A stretch of 64,000 nucleotides of DNA from an uncultured Collinsella sp. (GCA_900541065.1 UQIE01000003.1:73044-137043), one strand, 5' to 3'; positions 7,033 to 16,650 are shown, numbered from the stretch's first letter. Numbers and translations are program-made. Notes: generated by a model not told the origin, from the letters alone.

Positions 7033-9714
7033 TTAATCCTCGAGCAAATCCTCGATAAAGCCGACGCGGTAATTCTTAAAGATGACCTCGCCGCCGTCTT
7101 GGGTGGCATCCAGATCGACGTCGCCCATGATGCCAAAGTCGTGGTCGCCATCCTCGTCGGCAAAGATCTGGTGCACGTGCCACACGTGCTCGGTCTTCTC
7201 GTCGCTCTCGTCGATCGTGAACATCGCGGAGCTGCGGGCATCGCCGTCGATGAGAATGTCCTCATGCTGCTCGTGGTAGGCGTCGAGCGCCTTTTGCCAG
7301 CGAACCTCACTCATGCCCCAGTTTTCGTCGAGCTCGCCCAGGTCGCGCACATGTCCGCGTGCGGCGAGCGCCACGCGGCGGAAGAGCGCATTGCGCACCA
7401 ACAGCGTGCAGCCGCGACGGTCCGCCACGACCTCGTCGATGCCCTGCGGCGGCGCAGCATCGAGGGCTGCCGGGTTGCCGGCGTTCTCCCACTCGTCCAC
7501 CAGGCTCGAGTCCACCGAGCGCACCACAAAGCCCAGCCACGAGATAATGTCGCGCAGGCGCTCGTCGCGTTTCTCGATGGGCACGGTACGGTCGAGCGAA
7601 CGGTAGGCCTCTGCCAGGTAGCGAAGCAAAATGCCCTCGGAGCGGGCGATGCCGAGCTTTTGGATATAGCCCTTAAAGTCGCTCGCGCTCTCCAACATGT
7701 CGCGCAGGACACTCTTGGGTGAGAGCTGGTAGTCGTTGGCCCAGGGTACTTCCTGACAGTACTTATCGAAGGCGGCATCGAGTAAGTCCTCGAGCGGCTT
7801 TTCGTAGGTGACATCCTGAATGCGTTCCAGGCGTTCCTCATAGTCGACGCCGTCGGCCTTCATCTCGGCCATCGCGCGGTCGCGCGCGGCGCGTTCCTGT
7901 GCGCGCAATACCTGCTTGGGGTCCTCGAGCGTTGCCTCGACCATCGAGATCAGATCCATGGTATAGGTCTCACTCTCGGGGTCGAGCAGCTCCAGCGCGG
8001 CAAGCAAAAACGGCGAGAGCGGCTGGTCGAGCGCAAAGTCCTCGGGCAGATCGACCGTCAGTGCATAGTCGATGTCTGGCGCGGCGTCAGTCGGGGCGTC
8101 GGGCGCGGGCGGCACCTCGGTGCGAACGACGACGCCGGAATCGATGAGCGTGGCGAAGATTTCGTCGGCGCGAACCTCGAGCTTGGCCTTTTCCTCGGGG
8201 GTCTGCAGGCTCGTCTCGATGAGGTCGTGTACGCGGGCTCGGGCATCGCCGCCCTGCTCGACCACGCTAATTACCATGGAGTGTGTGATGCGCAGGCGCG
8301 GCTTGAGCGTCTCGGGCTGCGTCTCGATCAGGCGCTCAAAGGTTTGCTTGTTCCAGGTGACAAAGCCCTCGGGGGCCTTTTTCTTTTTAATCTTACGGAG
8401 CTTTTTGGGGTCGTCGCCCGCTTTGGCCATAAGCTTGGCATTCTCGATCTCGTGCTCGGGTGCCTCGGCAATCACCATGCCCTCGGTATCAAAGCCCGAG
8501 CGGCCGGCGCGACCGGCAATCTGGTGGAACTCGCGGGCGCGCAGACGACGCATCTTGTAGCCATCGAACTTGGTGAGCGCGGTGAGCACCACGGTGTGGA
8601 TGGGTACGTTGATGCCGACGCCGAGCGTATCGGTGCCGCAGATGACGGGCAGCAGACCCTGCTGCGCCAAGCGCTCGACCAGCAGGCGATAGCGCGGCAA
8701 CATGCCAGCATGGTGCACGCCGACGCCACAGCCGAGCAAGCGCTTGAGGATCTTGCCAAAGGCCGTGGAGAAGCTCATGCCTTTGGCGGCTTCCTTGATG
8801 GCTTCGCGCTGCTCTTTGCTGGCGATGCCGAAATTGGCAAGCGACTGCGCCGTCGCAAGGGCGGCGTCCTGGCTAAAGTGCACGATATAGAGCGGGGCCT
8901 CTCCACGGCGCATGGCGAGCTCGACCGTGCCCTCGAGCGAGGTCGTCACGTAGTCGTAGCTCAGCGGCACGGGGCGCGGGGCATCGACGACCAAGTCGCA
9001 GGTAGCACCGGTGTGTTCCTCGAGTGAGGCGGCGATGGCAGTGACATCGCCGAGCGTGGCGCTCATGAGCATGAATTGCGTGTGGGGCAGGGTGAGCAGC
9101 GGCACCTGCCAGGCCCAACCGCGGTCGGGGTCGGCAAAGTAGTGGAACTCATCCATGGCTACGCAGCCCACATCGGCGTCCTCGCCCTCGCGTAGCGCAT
9201 CGTTGGCAAGGATTTCGGCCGTGCAGCAGATGACGGGTGCCTTGGTATTGATATGCGTATCGCCGGTGATCATGCCGACGTTATCGCGGCCGAGTACTTG
9301 TACCAGGTCGAAGAACTTTTCGCTGACCAGGGCCTTGATGGGGGCCGTGTAATAGCAGCGCTTGCCCTGCGCCATGCCCATAAAGAGCATGCCCAGCGCG
9401 ACGAGCGATTTACCCGATCCGGTCGGTGTGCCTAAAATGATGTGATCGCCGGCGGCCAGGTCCATGAGGGCCTCTTCTTGGTGGTCCCACAGCTCAATGC
9501 CGCGATCGCTCGTCCATTCAAAGAAGCGTTCGAAGGCTTGATCGGGCGTGAGCCATGGCTCGGGCTCGCTGCCGTCCTCGGGCTCCCACCAGGTGGGGGA
9601 GAGCGCGCCGAGCGAGCCAAACTCGGCTTCGGTTCCCGTGCCGCCCGAGAATGAGCTGGCAGCGCCGGCGCCGGAGACGGTGCTGGCGGCGGTATCTGTC
9701 GTGGTCTGTGCCAT
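7033..9714 (-). CDS. Ski2-like DEAD/DEAH-box RNA/DNA helicase (DUF3516 type)
   Basis: An 893-residue superfamily 2 helicase. After a low-complexity N-terminus (residues 1-40) come motif I GTPTGSGKS (95-103), Ia-like TAPIKALV, motif II DEFH (188-191), motif III SATL (218-221), the HHAGMLPRYR segment and motif VI QIAGRAGRSG. The long C-terminal half matches the actinobacterial DUF3516 arrangement, found in Ski2/Mtr4-like helicases thought to act in RNA turnover; substrate here is inferred. Motif II is DEFH rather than DEVH. The ATG is preceded by GAGAGAAAG. It is a lone minus-strand gene with an inverted-repeat element in its upstream region. Confidence 0.88.
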   Translation of the reverse strand: MAQTTTDTAASTVSGAGAASSFSGGTGTEAEFGSLGALSPTWWEPEDGSEPEPWLTPDQAFERFFEWTSDRGIELWDHQEEALMDLAAGDHIILGTPTGSGKSLVALGMLFMGMAQGKRCYYTAPIKALVSEKFFDLVQVLGRDNVGMITGDTHINTKAPVICCTAEILANDALREGEDADVGCVAMDEFHYFADPDRGWAWQVPLLTLPHTQFMLMSATLGDVTAIAASLEEHTGATCDLVVDAPRPVPLSYDYVTTSLEGTVELAMRRGEAPLYIVHFSQDAALATAQSLANFGIASKEQREAIKEAAKGMSFSTAFGKILKRLLGCGVGVHHAGMLPRYRLLVERLAQQGLLPVICGTDTLGVGINVPIHTVVLTALTKFDGYKMRRLRAREFHQIAGRAGRSGFDTEGMVIAEAPEHEIENAKLMAKAGDDPKKLRKIKKKKAPEGFVTWNKQTFERLIETQPETLKPRLRITHSMVISVVEQGGDARARVHDLIETSLQTPEEKAKLEVRADEIFATLIDSGVVVRTEVPPAPDAPTDAAPDIDYALTVDLPEDFALDQPLSPFLLAALELLDPESETYTMDLISMVEATLEDPKQVLRAQERAARDRAMAEMKADGVDYEERLERIQDVTYEKPLEDLLDAAFDKYCQEVPWANDYQLSPKSVLRDMLESASDFKGYIQKLGIARSEGILLRYLAEAYRSLDRTVPIEKRDERLRDIISWLGFVVRSVDSSLVDEWENAGNPAALDAAPPQGIDEVVADRRGCTLLVRNALFRRVALAARGHVRDLGELDENWGMSEVRWQKALDAYHEQHEDILIDGDARSSAMFTIDESDEKTEHVWHVHQIFADEDGDHDFGIMGDVDLDATQDGGEVIFKNYRVGFIEDLLED

Positions 9715-9835
9715 ATGGTTGCTTTCTCTCGCGATTGTCCGCCAACTATTATGGCGTAGCGGCGGCGCGGGGTGCCAGCGCGCGAGAAAATGCAGGAAAT
9801 GGGCGTTCTGCCCAGCCGTTTAGTGTAGTCGCTAG

Positions 9836-9956
9836 CTAAGTGAGTAGACTTTTTGCGATATTGCGAGCACATGGCTTTTGCGCAAGGGTTCTACCTGGTT
9901 TTATGTTTCGCTATGCGGGCTGTGCTTGGCTATTGCAAAATAGTCTACTCACTTAG
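9836..9956. repeat. 121-bp inverted-repeat element (MITE-like)
   Basis: CTAAGTGAGTAGACTTTTTG begins the left arm (9836-9860). The right arm (9931-9956) is its reverse complement with one indel and one substitution over about 25 bases, ending in ATA. Inner segments around GAGCACA and TGTGCTTGGC extend the pairing. It lies between the divergent-facing 5' end of the helicase gene and the 3' end of trmB. It holds no convincing gene. The form suggests a small non-autonomous mobile element or a long RNA hairpin. Confidence 0.6.
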
Positions 9957-10021
9957 GTTTGAGGGCCGTTCGCTGGCGCCTATTTGCGCTTGTTTGCCAA
10001 CGCCGCGACCATCAGAAGCCC

Positions 10022-10861
10022 CTAGGACTCTTGCGGTAGACGCTTCTTGCCCTTGCGGGCACGGTTTCTAAAGTTCTCGACGGCCTCTTCCATGCCCAGA
10101 GGCACATAGGCGAGCTCATCGAGGTTATCGGGCAGGTAGCAGGCTAGGCTTTGCTCCTGCGCGCGGCCCGCCGCGAGCTGTTCATCGCTGGGCTGCGCTC
10201 CAGGTGTGGCGCAAATGCCATAGACGGCGGCACCCATCTCGCGCGTGCGGCGCTCGTACTCGGTCTCGGGATGCTCGGGATGGTCGCGGCGGACGTCGTC
10301 GCTTACCCAAAGCGTATCGTAGCCGGCCGCGGCAAACTGTCCCAGGGCGTAATCGCGCAACGGCTTGCTATCGGTGCGCAGTGTGACGGTAGCGCCGGCT
10401 GAAAAGAGCGGGCGGTAGAGCATCAGATGGTCGACATGGACGAGTCGTTTTTTAGCGTACTTGGCCTTGGGCTGCGGCGTGGGAAAGTTAATGGTGATGG
10501 CATCGAGCTCGCCTGCGGCAAACAGCTGTGGCAGCGATGCGGCGCCTCGGGGCAGGACGAGTGCGTTGGATAGCCCCTGTTCGCAGGTTTTCTGCGCGGC
10601 ATAGGCGATGCAGATGGGCTCCTGGTCCATGCCGATAAAGAGGGTGTCGGGCTCGCGGTGGGCGCGCTCGACCAGATAGGTTCCCTTGCCACAGCCCAGA
10701 TCCAGATGAAGGTGTTCGAAGGGCTTGCTGCCTGCGGGCGCACAGGCCTTGCGCCAATCTCCGACATAGGCCTCGGGGTTCGTCTCAATCGCATCGGCGT
10801 AGCGCTCCAGGCGCTCCTCGAGCACAAAGTTCTTAGGCGTGCGAACGTGGACGGCTCCCAT
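10022..10861 (-). CDS. trmB: tRNA (guanine-N7-)-methyltransferase TrmB
   Basis: A 279-residue SAM-dependent enzyme that makes m7G46 in the tRNA variable loop. The SAM-binding motif LDLGCGKGTYLVE is near residues 53-65, and the TrmB-specific NFPTPQPKAKYAKKR region, which positions catalysis, is near 135-149. The C-terminal third includes ETEYERRTREMG, a family signature for tRNA binding. About 60 extra residues at the C-terminus compared with the E. coli enzyme are rich in Gln, Glu and Lys. An AAGGAG site precedes the ATG. The neighbouring minus-strand methyltransferase is 120 bases upstream and could share its transcript. Confidence 0.92.
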   Translation of the reverse strand: MGAVHVRTPKNFVLEERLERYADAIETNPEAYVGDWRKACAPAGSKPFEHLHLDLGCGKGTYLVERAHREPDTLFIGMDQEPICIAYAAQKTCEQGLSNALVLPRGAASLPQLFAAGELDAITINFPTPQPKAKYAKKRLVHVDHLMLYRPLFSAGATVTLRTDSKPLRDYALGQFAAAGYDTLWVSDDVRRDHPEHPETEYERRTREMGAAVYGICATPGAQPSDEQLAAGRAQEQSLACYLPDNLDELAYVPLGMEEAVENFRNRARKGKKRLPQES

Positions 10862-10980
10862 GAGGCTCCTTGGTCATAAGTATGGAACGCATAGCTGCGC
10901 GTTCCGTCAATGGGTTGAAAAAAGGGTAGGCATAGTTTGCCCGAAAGACGCTGTGCGGCTCGACGGCGAGTCGTCGGTGC

Positions 10981-11853
10981 CTACAGGCGCTTGAGAATCA
11001 CATAGCGATTGAGCTCGCCGCTGCGACCGTCGGCATGGAAGCGCTCAAGCTCGCGCACGGGGACCTCGCCGCTCTTGTAGAACGTACGGACGCCGCGCAC
11101 CAGGTCGGTGATCTGCTGATCGTCAAAGTGATGACAATAGCGGTAGGCGTGGCGGTCGTTTTGCCAGCCAATGAGGTGGTCGCCGGCTTCAAACTGCGCG
11201 GAATCGTAACCCTCAAACGGCGGGGTGAGCTCGGCGCGGGCCTCGGCGCGAACGGCCTTGCGCGCCATGCGCTCGTCGTTCATAAACTCCCAAAAGCTGA
11301 TGGCGATGATGCCGCCTGGGCGCGTCTGGCGCACCAGGGCGTCGAGCACGCGTACGCGGTACTCGCACGACGGCACGTGGTGCATAAAGCCAAAGCAGAC
11401 TGAGATGTCGGCGAGCGGGGCGTCGAAAAGCACGTCGGGTGTCTCGGCGGGGTTGAGCTTCATAAGGGCATCGAGCACGTCGAGTTCCTGGAAGTGCAGG
11501 TTGGGAATGCGCAGGGCGTGACCGTGCGCATCGATAGCCAAATCCTGACACGAGTCAACACCATAGAACTCAAACGGGCAGCTGGCATCTGCCGAGGGGT
11601 TTGCGCCGTCGACGCCCTTGGCGGCAAGTGCGCCGCCGGCGGCAAAATTCTCGAATCGCATATTGCCGCAGGCAAGATCAAAGACGCGGACGGGATGCTC
11701 GATCGTGGCGACGTCGAGCTGCCCGAGCGCGATGTCCATGGTGCGCACCCAGCCGGGCCACGGGGCCTGGCGCGTATCGGAGAAGGAGGCGGAGTGCTCG
11801 CGATAGAACGTGTTGTTGAGCTGGATGAGCGATGAGGCGAAATCGCGGTTCAC
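10981..11853 (-). CDS. Class I SAM-dependent methyltransferase, substrate unknown
   Basis: About 290 residues with a clear Rossmann-type SAM site: VFDLACGNMRFE as motif I, an acidic FYGVDSCQDL as motif II, and SVCFGFMHHVPS as the post-core motif. Small-molecule methyltransferases look like this; no substrate-specific feature is seen. The GTG at 11851-11853 is preferred because CGGAGGGAG sits nine bases upstream of it; an ATG 48 bases further out has no such site. Located immediately upstream of trmB on the same strand with a 119-base gap. Confidence 0.75.
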   Translation of the reverse strand: MNRDFASSLIQLNNTFYREHSASFSDTRQAPWPGWVRTMDIALGQLDVATIEHPVRVFDLACGNMRFENFAAGGALAAKGVDGANPSADASCPFEFYGVDSCQDLAIDAHGHALRIPNLHFQELDVLDALMKLNPAETPDVLFDAPLADISVCFGFMHHVPSCEYRVRVLDALVRQTRPGGIIAISFWEFMNDERMARKAVRAEARAELTPPFEGYDSAQFEAGDHLIGWQNDRHAYRYCHHFDDQQITDLVRGVRTFYKSGEVPVRELERFHADGRSGELNRYVILKRL

Positions 11854-12120
11854 GGCGCGGAACTCCCTCCGTTGGCGGTGCGGAATTAACAATACGACCA
11901 TACTACCGTTAACGCCGCAACGGGGACAACCAAGCTACGGGTCATTGCTTTGTTTGGACACATTTCCGCAGCTCATATGCACCCGCAACCGCCGGTTGTC
12001 AAAAATCTCACTAGAATAGGTGGCATGCTTTTGGCGGTGGCGGATAGATTTTTAACTGTGCAAGGCGCCTTAAGAACAAAAACGGTCCGGCGGCACGGCT
12101 GGCATCACATAGGAGGAACC

Positions 12121-12843
12121 ATGAATGTAGAAACTGCGCAGCGGCTCGCCGACCTTCGCCGAAGCAAAGGCTTTAGCCAAGAAGGGCTGGCACGAAAGCT
12201 GGGACTGTCGCGCCAAGCAGTCAGTAAATGGGAGCGCGCGGAGAGCTCGCCCGATACCGAGAACCTGATCTCGCTCGCCAAGCTCTATGGCGTGAGCTTG
12301 GACGAGCTGCTCAATCCGAGCGATGAGATCGAGGACGATATCGAGTTTGAGAACGAGGACCGCGCTCGTCAGCGCGAGGCCGAGGCAGCAGAGCGTGCTC
12401 GCACCCATGAGGCGGCGGCGCGCGCTACCGAGGCGGCAACACAGGCGAGTGACGCCGCCGCCAAGGCGGCGCAAGCGGCAAGCTGGAGTGCGCAGGCCGC
12501 CAATGCCGCTACGGCGCAGGCGACGAGTGGCAGCGCAGTTGGCTCGACTCCGGTGAAGGGCCCGTTCCAGTCGTTCCCGTATTGGGCCGTGTGCTGGCTG
12601 CTGTTCTTTTTGCTGATGTTCCTGTTTGGTGCCGGCCCCTTTGCCGCACTGATCTTCTTTACGATTCCCATCTATCACTGGGTGGCGCGTGCGCTCGATG
12701 GCGATTGGGCGCGCGGGGATATTCAGGTTGGTTCGGCGTCGGTGGCGGTCAAGGCCCAGGGGAAGGATACTTCTGCGGAATCTGATGCTGACGTGGCTAC
12801 CGCGACTACCGCTGAGCCGATTGCCAAAGAGAGTGATGAATGA
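12121..12843 (+). CDS. XRE-family regulator with C-terminal membrane segment
   Basis: A 240-residue protein. Residues 1-65 are a Cro/CI-type helix-turn-helix (RSKGFSQEGLARKLGLSRQA, VSKWERAES). An alanine/glutamate-rich linker of about 80 residues follows, and then two hydrophobic segments near 157-200 rich in Phe, Leu and Trp. This layout fits a membrane-held transcription regulator. The start at 12121 follows AGGAGGAACC exactly; a longer in-frame extension upstream has no RBS. Its stop overlaps the start of the DUF4097 gene by four bases (ATGA), so the two are translationally coupled and likely act together as sensor and effector of envelope state. That role is inference. Confidence 0.85.
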   Translation: MNVETAQRLADLRRSKGFSQEGLARKLGLSRQAVSKWERAESSPDTENLISLAKLYGVSLDELLNPSDEIEDDIEFENEDRARQREAEAAERARTHEAAARATEAATQASDAAAKAAQAASWSAQAANAATAQATSGSAVGSTPVKGPFQSFPYWAVCWLLFFLLMFLFGAGPFAALIFFTIPIYHWVARALDGDWARGDIQVGSASVAVKAQGKDTSAESDADVATATTAEPIAKESDE

Positions 12844-13739
12844 TGAAGCTTTCGCATGAATCCAAGGTGCGCTTGGGCGTTGGCATCGGAGCGTTCGTGC
12901 TCATCATCGGGCTTGTCTTTGGCATTTCGCGGACATTGATTCATTTTGATGGTCCGTGGGATCTCGACGATGTTGTATCCGGCTTCTCTGGTATGGACGA
13001 TGCGGTTGACGAGGACGATCTTTTGGATGGCGGTAACTATTCCGCTCGGCCTCAGCAGCTTTCGAGCACGACTTTTGACGAAGACGCGTTCCAATCGCTC
13101 GACTTGGATGTGACGTCGGGGACGGTCGAGGTTAAACGTGTCTCTGGCGGACCGGTACGTGTCATCGAAAGCGGGCGCGTTGCAAAGGGGGCGTCTGCTA
13201 CCGATGCTGCCACTCAGAATCTGGTTAAGATCGAGGGCTCTACACTCAAGATTAGCCAGTTCGACTGCGATGACGAGCGCGCCCATGACCGTAAGGTCAC
13301 CATTGAACTGCCGCGTGAGCTTGCCGATAACATGATGGGCATTACGGCAAACGTGGGGTTGGGAGACCTGACGGTTGCGGACATTGCGTGCCACGACTTT
13401 GATTTGACGTTGGACTCTGGAGACGTTGAGTTTACGGGCACCGTGACCGATACCCTGAATGCCGAGGTCGGTTCGGGCGATGTGACGTTCGAGCTCTACC
13501 AGGCCCCCGCGAAGTCGATGGACGTGAGTGTGGGCTCGGGCGATGTGGAGATGACGGTTCCGAACTCGACGGGCTTTAAGGCGAGCCTCACCTTGGGCAG
13601 CGGCGACTTCGAGAGCGATTTCCTTCCGCTTGGCTACGACGGCGAGACCATTTTGAATCTTGAATTCGATAACGGCGATAAGTCTGCTACGTATCGTTTT
13701 GAGGTCGGTTCGGGCGACATGTCGTTTGATTCAGAGTGA
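12840..13739 (+). CDS. Membrane-anchored DUF4097 beta-repeat protein
   Basis: A 299-residue protein with one N-terminal transmembrane segment (residues 11-31, VGIGAFVLIIGLVFGI) and then an exported domain. The domain is a ladder of short beta repeats built on LxVxxGSGDVxF/T units, for example VGSGDVTFELY, VGSGDVEMTV and VGSGDMSFDS, the mark of DUF4097 (putative adhesin/LiaX-like) proteins. In Firmicutes, DUF4097 proteins take part in cell-envelope stress sensing, often beside small regulators, which matches the coupled XRE gene here. An alternative start is the ATG at 12843. A terminator follows 47 bases after the stop. Confidence 0.85.
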   Translation: MMKLSHESKVRLGVGIGAFVLIIGLVFGISRTLIHFDGPWDLDDVVSGFSGMDDAVDEDDLLDGGNYSARPQQLSSTTFDEDAFQSLDLDVTSGTVEVKRVSGGPVRVIESGRVAKGASATDAATQNLVKIEGSTLKISQFDCDDERAHDRKVTIELPRELADNMMGITANVGLGDLTVADIACHDFDLTLDSGDVEFTGTVTDTLNAEVGSGDVTFELYQAPAKSMDVSVGSGDVEMTVPNSTGFKASLTLGSGDFESDFLPLGYDGETILNLEFDNGDKSATYRFEVGSGDMSFDSE

Positions 13740-13786
13740 CGGGTGGTTATTGAAGACTTATAAACCATAGACGCGCTGTTTGATGG

Positions 13787-13823
13787 AGGCGCCGGAGCCG
13801 TGACGGGCTTCGGCGCCTTTGCC
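13787..13823 (+). terminator. Rho-independent terminator
   Basis: AGGCGCCGGAGCC pairs with GGGCTTCGGCGCCT across GTGAC, followed by TTTG. It closes the XRE-DUF4097 operon. Confidence 0.8.
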
Positions 13824-13837
13824 TTTACAATGGGGGC

Positions 13838-15745
13838 ATGGAACAGATTATCTTGAACATACTTGAGGCTCTGCGTCGCGGCGAGATCGTGGACGACAAA
13901 GCGCTCGTCAAATTGATACATGCCGAGGCGCGCCGCGAGGGTGCCGACAAACGCGATTTGGCCAAGCGCCGCCTGCTGCCGTTTTACCAGCGGGTTAAAC
14001 GTGAGGAGCCGGCTCGGTGGGCTGCGTGGAATGTCGATTCCGATCTGGAACGTCAACTGCTGCAGGTGCTGCGTATGAAGCCGCGCCGCACGGCTTCGGG
14101 CGTGGCGACCATTACCGTCATCACCAAGCCCTGGCCGTGCTCGGGCGATTGCCTGTTTTGCCCCAACGACCTGCGCATGCCCAAGAGCTATCTGCACGCC
14201 GAGCCGGCATGCGCCCGTGCGGAGCAAAATTGCTTTGACCCGTATCTGCAGGTGAGTGCCCGTTTGACGGCGCTTTCGCAGATGGGGCATGCGACCGACA
14301 AGATAGAGCTCATTGTGCTCGGTGGCACCTGGAGCGACTATCCGCAAGGGTATCAGACATGGTTTATGTCAGAGCTTTTCCGTGCGCTCAATGACGATGC
14401 CGTCGCCGGCGTGGCTGCCAACCCCATGTTGGCGCGTCCGGGCATCAGCCGTGCCGAGGCGGGGCGTCTACTCGATGACGCTCCCGCCGATGCCCTGCCG
14501 CCGGTGGTAACAGAGCGCCGTGAGCGCTATCGGGCTGCCGGTATTGCGACCGACGAGGCCGAGCTTGCGAGCGGTGTTGCCGACGAGCAGGGGCGTGTGG
14601 ATGTTGCCGTGGGCGGCTATAACCGCGCGGTGAGTCGTCTGTACGGCCCTGGTACGCCGTGGGGCGAGGTCGCCGAGTGGCAGACGACCACGATGGAGGA
14701 GCTTGAACGTCAGCAGCGCATCAACGAGACGGCGAAGCATCGCGTGGTGGGGCTCGTTATCGAGACGCGCCCCGATGCCGTGACGCCACAGGCGCTCACG
14801 CTCATTCGTCGCCTGGGCTGCACCAAGATTCAGATGGGCATCCAAAGCCTTGACCAGCACCTGCTCGATATCAACGAGCGTCGCATTTCGGTGGCGCAGA
14901 TCGAGCGGGCGTTTTCGCTTGCGCGCCTGTTTGGCTTTAAGATCCACGCGCATTTTATGCTTAACTTGCTGGGCGCCACGCCCGAGGGGGACAAGCGCGA
15001 CTACGAGTGCTTTATGACCGAGGGGGCCTTTATGCCCGACGAGGTCAAGGTCTACCCGTGCGCGCTCATCGAGGGCTCGCGTCTGGTGGGCTGCTATGAG
15101 CGCGGCGAGTGGCGTCCCTATACCGAGGAAGAGCTGCTCGATGTATTGGCCGACGACATCGTGGTGACGCCGGCGTTCTGCCGCATCAGTCGCATGATCC
15201 GCGACTTTAGCTCCGACGACATCATGGTGGGCAACAAGAAACCCAACCTGCGCCAGCTCGTTGAGAACCGCTTGGCGGCTCGTGGGGAAGGCGCGACGGT
15301 GCGCGAGATTCGCTATCGTGAGATCAGTACCGCGGGTGCCGACTTGGACGAGCTATCTCTTGATGAGGAAGTGACGTACGAGACACCGGTGACTTACGAG
15401 CGCTTTTTGCAGTGGGTGACGCAGCAGGGCAAGATCGCGGGCTTTTTGCGGTTGTCGCTGCCCGACCATTCGTTTGTTGCCGCGCATGCGGACGAGTTGC
15501 CGACGACGCCGGACGAGGCGATGATTCGCGAGGTGCACGTGTATGGCATGGCGGCACGCGTGGGTGACCAGGGCCAGGCGGCGCAGCATCACGGGTTGGG
15601 GCGTTTGCTCGTAGAGCGTGCGTGCGAGATTGCCCGGGATGCCGGCTATGCGCGCATCAACGTGATCAGCGCGATTGGTACGCGCGAGTACTATCGCCAT
15701 CTTGGATTTTATGACCATGGCCTTTATCTGCAAAAGGAGCTCTAG
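13838..15745 (+). CDS. elp3: Elp3-type radical SAM/GNAT tRNA-modifying enzyme
   Basis: A 635-residue bacterial Elp3 homologue, which adds the carboxymethyl-type modification to the wobble uridine (U34) of tRNA using SAM and acetyl-CoA. The radical SAM cluster cysteines are in PCSGDCLFCPN (C101, C105, C108). The core continues with LGGTWSDYP, ETRPDAV, GIQSLDQH and KIHAHFMLN. The last 80 residues are the acetyltransferase domain (LGRLLVERACEIARDAGY, REYYRHLGF). An insert of about 90 residues near 205-290 lengthens it relative to many homologues. In eukaryotes Elp3 needs partner subunits; bacterial and archaeal ones act alone. Its stop TAG directly abuts the next start codon. Confidence 0.92.
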   Translation: MEQIILNILEALRRGEIVDDKALVKLIHAEARREGADKRDLAKRRLLPFYQRVKREEPARWAAWNVDSDLERQLLQVLRMKPRRTASGVATITVITKPWPCSGDCLFCPNDLRMPKSYLHAEPACARAEQNCFDPYLQVSARLTALSQMGHATDKIELIVLGGTWSDYPQGYQTWFMSELFRALNDDAVAGVAANPMLARPGISRAEAGRLLDDAPADALPPVVTERRERYRAAGIATDEAELASGVADEQGRVDVAVGGYNRAVSRLYGPGTPWGEVAEWQTTTMEELERQQRINETAKHRVVGLVIETRPDAVTPQALTLIRRLGCTKIQMGIQSLDQHLLDINERRISVAQIERAFSLARLFGFKIHAHFMLNLLGATPEGDKRDYECFMTEGAFMPDEVKVYPCALIEGSRLVGCYERGEWRPYTEEELLDVLADDIVVTPAFCRISRMIRDFSSDDIMVGNKKPNLRQLVENRLAARGEGATVREIRYREISTAGADLDELSLDEEVTYETPVTYERFLQWVTQQGKIAGFLRLSLPDHSFVAAHADELPTTPDEAMIREVHVYGMAARVGDQGQAAQHHGLGRLLVERACEIARDAGYARINVISAIGTREYYRHLGFYDHGLYLQKEL

Positions 15746-16624
15746 ATGAACAAGCCAAGTGTTTCTGCCGGCGTCGTTGCCGGCGTTGCTCTGGGGGCCG
15801 CGGCGCTTGGTGCGGCCGCTGTCGCTGTTCGTGCTGCCTGTCTGCAAGTTGCGCGAACCCGCAATGGGTTGGCGCGTGTGAAGCGCGTGCACGATGAGTG
15901 CGGCGATGAGATTCGCGTGTTGGTGCAAGGCGGCGTCTACCAAAGCGCGAGCTATGTCGGTGAGCGTTGGGCCGAGCCCGTCTTTGCGTACTATCGTGCG
16001 TTTGACGACGTGTTTGAGTCCGAGGATGCGATGCGCGACGCTTATGGTCACGGCATCGACCGTATGCTTATGCTGGGCGGCGGCGGGTTTGCCTATCCTA
16101 AATTCGCCCTGATGTCGCACGAGGGCTTGCGCATGGACGTCATCGAGTATGACGGAGAGATTACGCGCCTGGCGCGCCGCTGGTTCTACCTAGACGAGCT
16201 GGAGCGCGCGGCGGGCGATCGCCTGCGGGTGATAACCGCTGAGGCTCGCTCGTATCTGGGTGTGACGAGCGTGGGCCATCGTCGCTACGACGTGGTCGTG
16301 AGCGATTGCTTTGGCGGTGCCGAGCCCGTGCGCGAGCTGGCGACCGTTGAAGCGTTGCGTTTAGTGCGGGGCAGCCTAAATGTTGGGGGCGTCTACGTCG
16401 CCAATATCGTGAGCGCAAACGAGGGGAGCGACGTGACGTTCCTGCGCGACTGCGCTGCCACGGCACTCGAGGTATTCGCCCATGCCTGGGTGGTCCCGTG
16501 CGGCGATGCGGAGTTCGGCGGCGAGGAGAACTACCTGCTCATCGCCAGCGACGGCAACTACGCCTTTGCCGAAGCCGTGCCCTTCGACACCGACTTCATC
16601 GGCACCGTTCTTCACGACAAATAG
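15746..16624 (+). CDS. Spermidine synthase-like protein
   Basis: A 292-residue protein with an N-terminal hydrophobic segment (residues 8-32, small Ala/Gly/Val residues) and a spermidine-synthase-like Rossmann domain. Visible motifs are RMLMLGGGGFAYPK, DVIEYDGEITRLARRWF and DVVVSDCFGGAEPV. The aspartate-rich pocket that binds the polyamine in true SpeE enzymes is not clear, so substrate is uncertain; many such proteins are fused or free methyltransferase-like members. It starts one base after the Elp3 stop, so the two are co-translated, though no pathway link is obvious. Confidence 0.8.
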   Translation: MNKPSVSAGVVAGVALGAAALGAAAVAVRAACLQVARTRNGLARVKRVHDECGDEIRVLVQGGVYQSASYVGERWAEPVFAYYRAFDDVFESEDAMRDAYGHGIDRMLMLGGGGFAYPKFALMSHEGLRMDVIEYDGEITRLARRWFYLDELERAAGDRLRVITAEARSYLGVTSVGHRRYDVVVSDCFGGAEPVRELATVEALRLVRGSLNVGGVYVANIVSANEGSDVTFLRDCAATALEVFAHAWVVPCGDAEFGGEENYLLIASDGNYAFAEAVPFDTDFIGTVLHDK

Positions 16625-16650
16625 GTCTCCCCGTCCCAAAAAGACTGGTC

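Noticed and set aside
9853..10071. 72-codon plus-strand frame between the helicase and trmB
   Set aside because: It starts inside the inverted repeat and runs into the 3' end of trmB on the other strand, with no RBS.
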